A program made the translations under genes and the position numbers. Shown piece after piece: positions 59,706 to 64,000 of a stretch of DNA of 64,000 nucleotides (position 1 is its first letter; each line of letters opens with the position of its first letter). Location: positions 1 to 64,000 of the forward strand of contig CAVTFD010000050.1 of assembly GCA_963733945.1 (NCBI GenBank). Reading direction: 5' to 3'. The notes under the pieces are model-generated. The model was not told the origin of the DNA. It did not search any database and was given only the letters and a program-made list of their open reading frames with translations. The DNA is from AP-15 sp963733945. Its GTDB lineage: Bacteria; Pseudomonadota; Alphaproteobacteria; ATCC43930; CGMCC-115725.

Positions 59706-60722
59706 TCAATAAGGTTCGTCGAGTTGCTTGGCCAGCTCCTCGATATTTTCAGGTGGCCAGTTGGGGATTTCCATCCCCAGATGCAGGCCCATCTGAGCCA
59801 GCACTTCCTTAATCTCGTTCAAAGATTTACGACCGAAATTCGGAGTCCGCAGCATCTCGGCCTCGGATTTCTGCACGAGGTCGCCAATGTAGACGATATT
59901 ATCGTTCTTGAGGCAATTGGCCGAACGTACCGACAATTCGAGTTCGTCGACCTTGCGCAACAAGTTCTTGTTGAAGGGGAGCTCGCTCGGCCGCGTCTCG
60001 TCAGAGGGGTGGCGCGGCTCCTCAAAATTGATGAACAGTTGGAGCTGATCCTGAAGAATGCGCGCGGCCAGCGCCACTGCATCTTCAGGCGTCACGGCGC
60101 CGTTGGTTTCGAGCCGCATCGCCAGCCTGTCGTAATCGGTGACCTGACCGACACGGGTGTTCTCGACGCGATAGGAGACTTTGCGGACCGGGCTGAACAG
60201 CGCATCGACGGGGATCAGCCCAATCGGCGCGTCTTCCGCCCGGTTCTGCGTCCCGGGCATATAGCCCTTGCCGTTCTCGACGGTCAGTTCCACCGCGATC
60301 CTGGCGCCGCTGTCGAGGGTACAGATCACCAGTTCGGGGTTCATGATGTCGATGTCGTGGCCGGTTTCAATGGCGCCGGCGCGGATCTCGCCTGGGCCGA
60401 CGGCGCGCAGCCGCATGCGCTTGGGCCCTTCGCCGTACATCCTCAAATCGATGGCCTTGACGTTGAGGACGATGTCGGTCACGTCTTCGAGGACGCCAGG
60501 GATAGACGAAAACTCGTGCAGCACCCCCTCGATCTGGATCGAGGTCACAGCGGCCCCCTGCAGCGATGAGAGCAATACACGGCGCAACGCGTTGCCCAAG
60601 GTTAGTCCAAAACCGCGTTCCAGCGGCTCGGCAACCACCGTGGCGACGCGCTTGGGGTCATCACCGGGCTCTACCGAAAGCTGTTTCGGCTTAATAAGGG
60701 TTTGCCAATTCTTTTGAATCAC
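59706..60722 (-). CDS. rpoA: RNA polymerase alpha subunit
   Basis: 338 residues. The N-terminal dimerisation domain shows LERGFGLTLGNALRRVLLSS; the C-terminal domain has LSVRSANCLKNDNIVYIGDLVQ and RTPNFGRKSLNEIKEVLAQMGLHLGM, which bind UP elements and activators. I chose the GTG at 60722 because GAGGTG lies six bases upstream and the resulting IQKNWQTLIKPKQL start is family-like; a GTG at 60731 is three codons longer. It comes 107 bases after rpsK and is followed by rplQ. Confidence 0.98.
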   Translation of the reverse strand: MIQKNWQTLIKPKQLSVEPGDDPKRVATVVAEPLERGFGLTLGNALRRVLLSSLQGAAVTSIQIEGVLHEFSSIPGVLEDVTDIVLNVKAIDLRMYGEGPKRMRLRAVGPGEIRAGAIETGHDIDIMNPELVICTLDSGARIAVELTVENGKGYMPGTQNRAEDAPIGLIPVDALFSPVRKVSYRVENTRVGQVTDYDRLAMRLETNGAVTPEDAVALAARILQDQLQLFINFEEPRHPSDETRPSELPFNKNLLRKVDELELSVRSANCLKNDNIVYIGDLVQKSEAEMLRTPNFGRKSLNEIKEVLAQMGLHLGMEIPNWPPENIEELAKQLDEPY

Positions 60723-60829
60723 AATTTGCACCTCAGTCGGTGGAGGCGGAGGCCATCCGCGGCATCAGCCGGTGGCAGCGCAGCCGGCATCTCTCAATTA
60801 CAGCCCCGTTCGGGGGCCAACCTTTTTGG

Positions 60830-61228
60830 TCAGACGCGGCGCCGTTTGGGCGGCCGGCAACCGTTGTGCGGGATCGGAGTCACATCGCGGATCGAGGTGA
60901 CGGCGAACCCTACCGACTGCAGCGCGCGCAGTGCCGATTCGCGCCCCGAACCCGGCCCTTTGACCTCGATCTCGAGTGTGCGCATGCCGTGCTCCATGGC
61001 CTTGCGCCCGGCGTCCTCGGCGGCGACCTGCGCCGCGTAAGGGGTCGATTTGCGCGAGCCCTTGAACCCCTGGCTGCCCGACGACGACCAGGCAATAGTG
61101 TTTCCCTGCGCGTCGGTGATCGTGATCATCGTATTGTTGAAGGTGGCGTTCACATGCGCCGTGCCCGACGTTATGTTTTTGCGTTCGCGCCGACGAAGAC
61201 GCGGCGCGGGCGCCGCCGTTCTGGCCAT
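60830..61228 (-). CDS. rpsK: 30S ribosomal protein S11
   Basis: 132 residues with TAHVNATFNNTMITITDAQGN and AQVAAEDAGRKAMEHGMRTLEIEVKGPGSGRE, ending DVTPIPHNGCRPPKRRRV, the conserved S11 C-terminus. It helps form the platform of the small subunit near the mRNA exit. It is 36 bases downstream of rpsM and followed by rpoA after 107 bases. Confidence 0.98.
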   Translation of the reverse strand: MARTAAPAPRLRRRERKNITSGTAHVNATFNNTMITITDAQGNTIAWSSSGSQGFKGSRKSTPYAAQVAAEDAGRKAMEHGMRTLEIEVKGPGSGRESALRALQSVGFAVTSIRDVTPIPHNGCRPPKRRRV

Positions 61229-61264
61229 CTATCTGTGTCCGCGGTTGTAGCTGGGTGTCAGGCT

Positions 61265-61633
61265 TTATTTCTTTTTCCCGGCGATCGGACGGGCCGGACC
61301 CTTGCGCGTACGCGCGTTCGTATGCGTTCGCTGGCCGCGTACCGGCAGCCCCTTGCGGTGGCGCAGCCCGCGATAACAGCCGAGATCCATCAGTCGCTTG
61401 ATGTTCATCGCTACGAGCCGACGCAGATCCCCCTCTACGGTAAATTCGCGGTCGATCACTTCGCGCATGCGCAAGACTTCGTCATCGGTCAGCTCGTGGA
61501 CCCGCCGTTCGGGCGGAATGCCGATCCGGTTACAGATCTGAAGAGCGGTGCTTCGACCGATCCCATGAATATAAGCGAGCCCAATGGGCACGCGCTTTTG
61601 GTTCGGGATATTGACGCCAGCTATACGCGCCAC
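61265..61633 (-). CDS. rpsM: 30S ribosomal protein S13
   Basis: 122 residues: MARIAGVNIPNQKRVPIGLAYI at the N-terminus and CYRGLRHRKGLPVRGQRTHTNAR followed by a basic tail at the end. S13 contacts the peptidyl-tRNA and the large subunit. GTTGAGGAGAAGCGC upstream carries the ribosome site. A strong promoter-like sequence lies in the 134-base gap after adk, so rpsM-rpsK-rpoA-rplQ can be transcribed on their own. Confidence 0.98.
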   Translation of the reverse strand: MARIAGVNIPNQKRVPIGLAYIHGIGRSTALQICNRIGIPPERRVHELTDDEVLRMREVIDREFTVEGDLRRLVAMNIKRLMDLGCYRGLRHRKGLPVRGQRTHTNARTRKGPARPIAGKKK

Positions 61634-61694
61634 TTGCGCTTCTCCTCAACAAATTCAAAAGTGATAGCGGGTGGGGCTCGCCACAAGGGCAGCT

Positions 61695-61722
61695 ATTATA
61701 TCGGCCCCGGAGCCCACGTCAA
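61695..61722 (-). promoter_or_regulatory. Near-consensus sigma-70 promoter upstream of rpsM
   Basis: Leftward TTGACG (61717-61722) and TATAAT (61695-61700), spacing 16 bases: five of six and six of six consensus bases. A further TATAAT lies at 61736-61741 but without a good -35 partner. The RNA would start near 61688 with about 55 bases of leader before rpsM. Such a clear promoter is rare in this GC-rich window. Confidence 0.75.
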
Positions 61723-61767
61723 TCCCGGTTGCGGCATTATAACGCTATCGATGTGTCGGTCGGCCGA

Positions 61768-62412
61768 TCATCCCAGGATCGTTTCGATCTGCCGCGTCAC
61801 CTCGTCGATGCCGCTCATCCCTTCGACGCAGTGCAAAATGCCGCGATCGCGATAATACGGCAGAATCGGCGCCGTTTGCCGGCGATAGACCTCGAAACGC
61901 GCATGTACTGCCTCCGGCCGGTCATCCGGCCGTTGCGTGAATTCGCCGCCGCCGCAGACGTCGCATACCCCCTCGGTCCGCGGCCGATGATAGCGCTCGT
62001 GATAACTTGCTCCGCACCCAGCGCAAGAAAACCGCGCGGCGAGCCGGTCGATCAGCACCCCCTCATCGACCTTTATCAGAATGACGCGGTCGAGGCCGAG
62101 GTCGCGTTTCGCCAACATATCGTCAAGAGCTTGCGCCTGCGGCACCGTTCGCGGGAAGCCGTCGAGGACAAAGCCAGCGCGGCAATCCGGCTCGTCGATG
62201 CGTGCGGCGATCATATCGATCATAATCCCGTCGGGAACCAGCTGTCCGGAATCCATGATACCTTTGACCCGCGTCCCGAGTTCGCTTCCGGAGGCGGTCG
62301 CCGCGCGGAGCATGTCGCCGGTGGCCAGGTGACAAATGCCGCGGCTCTGTTCGATCCGCTTCGCCTGGGTCCCCTTTCCTGAGCCCGGCGGTCCGAGCAG
62401 GACGAGGTTCAT
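61768..62412 (-). CDS. adk: Adenylate kinase
   Basis: 214 residues; interconverts AMP, ADP and ATP. The P-loop is GPPGSGKGTQAKR near the N-terminus; FVLDGFPRTVPQAQALD is the conserved AMP/phosphate segment. The LID has CAGCGASYHERY and CDVCGGGE, four cysteines that should bind zinc, an arrangement found in many bacterial Adk proteins. The start overlaps the secY stop by four bases (ATGA), so translation is coupled. Confidence 0.98.
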   Translation of the reverse strand: MNLVLLGPPGSGKGTQAKRIEQSRGICHLATGDMLRAATASGSELGTRVKGIMDSGQLVPDGIMIDMIAARIDEPDCRAGFVLDGFPRTVPQAQALDDMLAKRDLGLDRVILIKVDEGVLIDRLAARFSCAGCGASYHERYHRPRTEGVCDVCGGGEFTQRPDDRPEAVHARFEVYRRQTAPILPYYRDRGILHCVEGMSGIDEVTRQIETILG

Positions 62413-63755
62413 CCGCGTCGACCTCTCAGTTTCGACTTCCTGATAAGGCCCTCATACTGGTGGGCCAGCAGATGCGAATGGATCTGTGCGACCGTGTCCA
62501 TAGTGACGCTGACGACGATCAACAAACTCGTCCCGCCGAAATAGAACGGCACCGAATATTCCGAAATCAGAATCTCGGGCAGGATGCAGACCGCGGCCAA
62601 ATAGGCGGCGCCGATTACCGTCAATCGGGTCAGCACATAATCGAGATAGTCGGCTGTGTTCTTGCCCGGCCGGATTCCGGGGATGAATCCGCCGTATTTG
62701 CGCAAGTTGTCCGCGGTCTCGGTCGGATTGAATACAATCGCGGTATAGAAAAAACAGAAGAAGACGATCAGCACGACATAGAGCGCCATGTAGAGCGGTC
62801 GGCCGTGTGCGAGATAGGTGGTGATTTGGCCGAGCCAGCCATAGCTGCTCCCGCCTACCTCGAAATTCGCTACCGTTGCCGGCAGGAGCAGCAGCGAGGA
62901 GGCGAATATCGGCGGAATAACCCCAGATGTGTTGATCTTGAGCGGTAGGTGCGAGGCGTCGCCGCCGAACATTTTGTTGCCGACCTGACGCTTGGGGTAT
63001 TGCACCAAAAGGCGACGCTGAGCGCGCTCCATGAACACGATGAACCCAACCACGAGGATCGACATCACCAGGAACAAAATGATGAAAAAGCTCGAGATCG
63101 CCCCGGTGCGCCCAAGTTCGAGGGTGGAGGCGAGGGCATGCGGCAGGTTGGCGACAATGCCGGCAAAGATGATCAGCGAGATGCCGTTACCGACCCCGCG
63201 GGCGGTGATCTGTTCGCCGAGCCACATCAGAAACACCGTGCCACCGACCAGGGTTACGACCGTTACCAGCCGGAAAAACAGGCCCGGGTTCAGTACCGCC
63301 GTTTCAGCCCCGGCGCGCATGCCCTCGATCCCGACCGCGATCCCGTAGGCTTGGACCGCCGCCAGCAGCACGGTGCCATAACGGGTATATTGGTTCAGCT
63401 TCTTGCGCCCGCTTTCGCCCTCTTTTTTCAGCGCCTCGAGAGTGGGCGAAACCGCAGTCAGAAGCTGGATGATGATCGATGCCGAAATGTACGGCATGAT
63501 GTTCAGGGCAAAGATCGTCATGCGCCCAAGTGCGCCGCCCGAGAACATGTCGAACATACCGAGGATGCCGCCGGCGTTGCGCGAGAAAATGTCGTGCAGA
63601 ATCGCCGGGTCGATCCCGGGAATCGGGATGTAGGTGCCGAGCCGGTAGATCACCAGCGCCCCAAGCGTGAACCAGATGCGGCTCTTGAGCTCGGTCGCCT
63701 TGGTGAAGGCGGAGAGGTTTATGCTGGAGGCGAGTTGCTCGGCGACTGACGCCAT
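62409..63755 (-). CDS. secY: Preprotein translocase subunit SecY
   Basis: 448 residues with about ten hydrophobic segments, forming the protein-conducting channel of the inner membrane. The start MASVAEQLASSINLSAFTKATELKSRI, LGTYIPIPGIDP, and the C-terminal GLIRKSKLRGRRG tail are characteristic, as is TAVSPTLEALKKEGESGRKKLNQYTRYGT in the second cytoplasmic loop. It is preceded by rplO after 95 bases with no separate promoter evident, and followed by adk in an overlapping arrangement. Confidence 0.98.
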   Translation of the reverse strand: MASVAEQLASSINLSAFTKATELKSRIWFTLGALVIYRLGTYIPIPGIDPAILHDIFSRNAGGILGMFDMFSGGALGRMTIFALNIMPYISASIIIQLLTAVSPTLEALKKEGESGRKKLNQYTRYGTVLLAAVQAYGIAVGIEGMRAGAETAVLNPGLFFRLVTVVTLVGGTVFLMWLGEQITARGVGNGISLIIFAGIVANLPHALASTLELGRTGAISSFFIILFLVMSILVVGFIVFMERAQRRLLVQYPKRQVGNKMFGGDASHLPLKINTSGVIPPIFASSLLLLPATVANFEVGGSSYGWLGQITTYLAHGRPLYMALYVVLIVFFCFFYTAIVFNPTETADNLRKYGGFIPGIRPGKNTADYLDYVLTRLTVIGAAYLAAVCILPEILISEYSVPFYFGGTSLLIVVSVTMDTVAQIHSHLLAHQYEGLIRKSKLRGRRG

Positions 63756-63850
63756 TCGATTTCATCCCTACCTAAAAGCCCGGCCCATCGACAGCCGGCT
63801 CGACCGAGGACAGCCCCGAGCTCGAGGCCGGCCGCGGCGAGCTGCCGCGC

Positions 63851-64000
63851 TCAGGCAGAGGCGGTTACCTCCGCCTTCGGCTTCCTCTTGCTGGCGAGCA
63901 GGATCACCTTGCCCCCGGCTTGCTCGACGGCGGCAATCGCCGCCTTGGAGGCGCCCGCGACCTCGATCGTCAAGGCCGCGCGCAACGCGCCCTTGGCGAG
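63851..64000 (-). CDS. rplO: 50S ribosomal protein L15, N-terminus beyond window
   Basis: Only the last 49 residues are in the window: GALRAALTIEVAGASKAAI, AAVEQAGGKVILLASK and a basic tail ending TASA, then TGA at 63851-63853. The (A/V)AGASKAA...VE.AGGKV pattern is the L15 C-terminus. The gene runs off the right edge. It is the usual gene before secY in the spc operon. Confidence 0.93.
   Translation of the reverse strand, partial: LAKGALRAALTIEVAGASKAAIAAVEQAGGKVILLASKRKPKAEVTASA

Noticed and set aside
60723..60829. Regulatory RNA structure between rpsK and rpoA
   Set aside because: Only a five-pair GCCCC/GGGGC hairpin was found, common by chance in GC-rich DNA and without a known ribosomal-protein binding pattern.
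61736..61741. Second TATAAT upstream of rpsM
   Set aside because: No adequate -35 hexamer at 16-18 bases; kept only as a note within the promoter finding.

Overview
The window reads as a chromosomal segment of a GC-rich alphaproteobacterium, most likely a Rhodospirillales-type lineage. This is an inference from gene content: a Suv3-type helicase paired with an S4 protein, an ATP12-type F1 assembly chaperone, DUF1285/CoA-pyrophosphatase/DUF6111/CCA-enzyme synteny, a 41-residue zinc-independent L36, a fused indolepyruvate:ferredoxin oxidoreductase, and TRAP and ABC substrate-binding proteins. No rRNA, CRISPR array, integrase, prophage or insertion sequence was recognised. Coding density is high and no gene-free stretch exceeds 300 bases.

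Layout. 1-910: end of an MlaC/HpnM-type periplasmic lipid-binding protein and a dispersed repeat. 0.9-6.4 kb: aminopeptidase N, then a leftward block of DUF1285, Nudix CoA pyrophosphatase, DUF6111 and a tRNA CCA-adding enzyme broken by three frameshifts. 6.4-15 kb: a rightward run of MoxR ATPase, DUF58, BatA/DUF4159 protein and a large VWA/amidotransferase-like membrane protein, followed by the phosphatidylethanolamine enzymes Psd and PssA. 15-23.4 kb: an accessory-looking catabolic district with cupin, NAD-epimerase, amidohydrolase, MazEF-type toxin-antitoxin, HisD-like dehydrogenase, a dead ABC substrate-binding protein, SDR, an orphan TRAP binding protein without a signal peptide, and a crotonase-fold protein lacking the hydratase glutamates. 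23.4-31 kb: S4 protein, Suv3-like helicase, HtpG, a carboxymuconolactone-decarboxylase-fold protein and a Do-type protease. 30.8-38.8 kb: an HTH protein with a long low-complexity tail, a GlcD-like flavin dehydrogenase, the 1159-residue oxidoreductase and a second Do-type protease.

38.9-48.2 kb is rich in two- and three-carbon metabolism: glycerate 2-kinase and pyruvate kinase run rightward, and glcD-(cation transporter)-glcE-glcF runs leftward beside rpmJ. Together they could carry glycolate through glyoxylate and glycerate to pyruvate, although the enzymes between glyoxylate and glycerate are not here. 48.3-53 kb: tRNA-Leu(GAG), lipB, an AT-rich frameshifted gene resembling a proteasome-type Ntn hydrolase, then the overlapping rarA-rluC-atp12 operon. 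53-59.2 kb: methyltransferase, CMD protein, acyl-CoA carboxylase beta and alpha subunits split by an inverted repeat, aldo/keto reductase and acylphosphatase. 59.2-64 kb: the end of the ribosomal spc/alpha operons (rplO-secY-adk-rpsM-rpsK-rpoA-rplQ, leftward), with a near-consensus promoter between adk and rpsM.

The most unusual items are the Ntn-hydrolase-like gene at 49.2-50.0 kb, the cluster of single-base frameshifts at 3.5-4.8 kb, and the HTH/low-complexity protein at 30.8-31.9 kb. I did not find a complete, clearly new multi-gene system.
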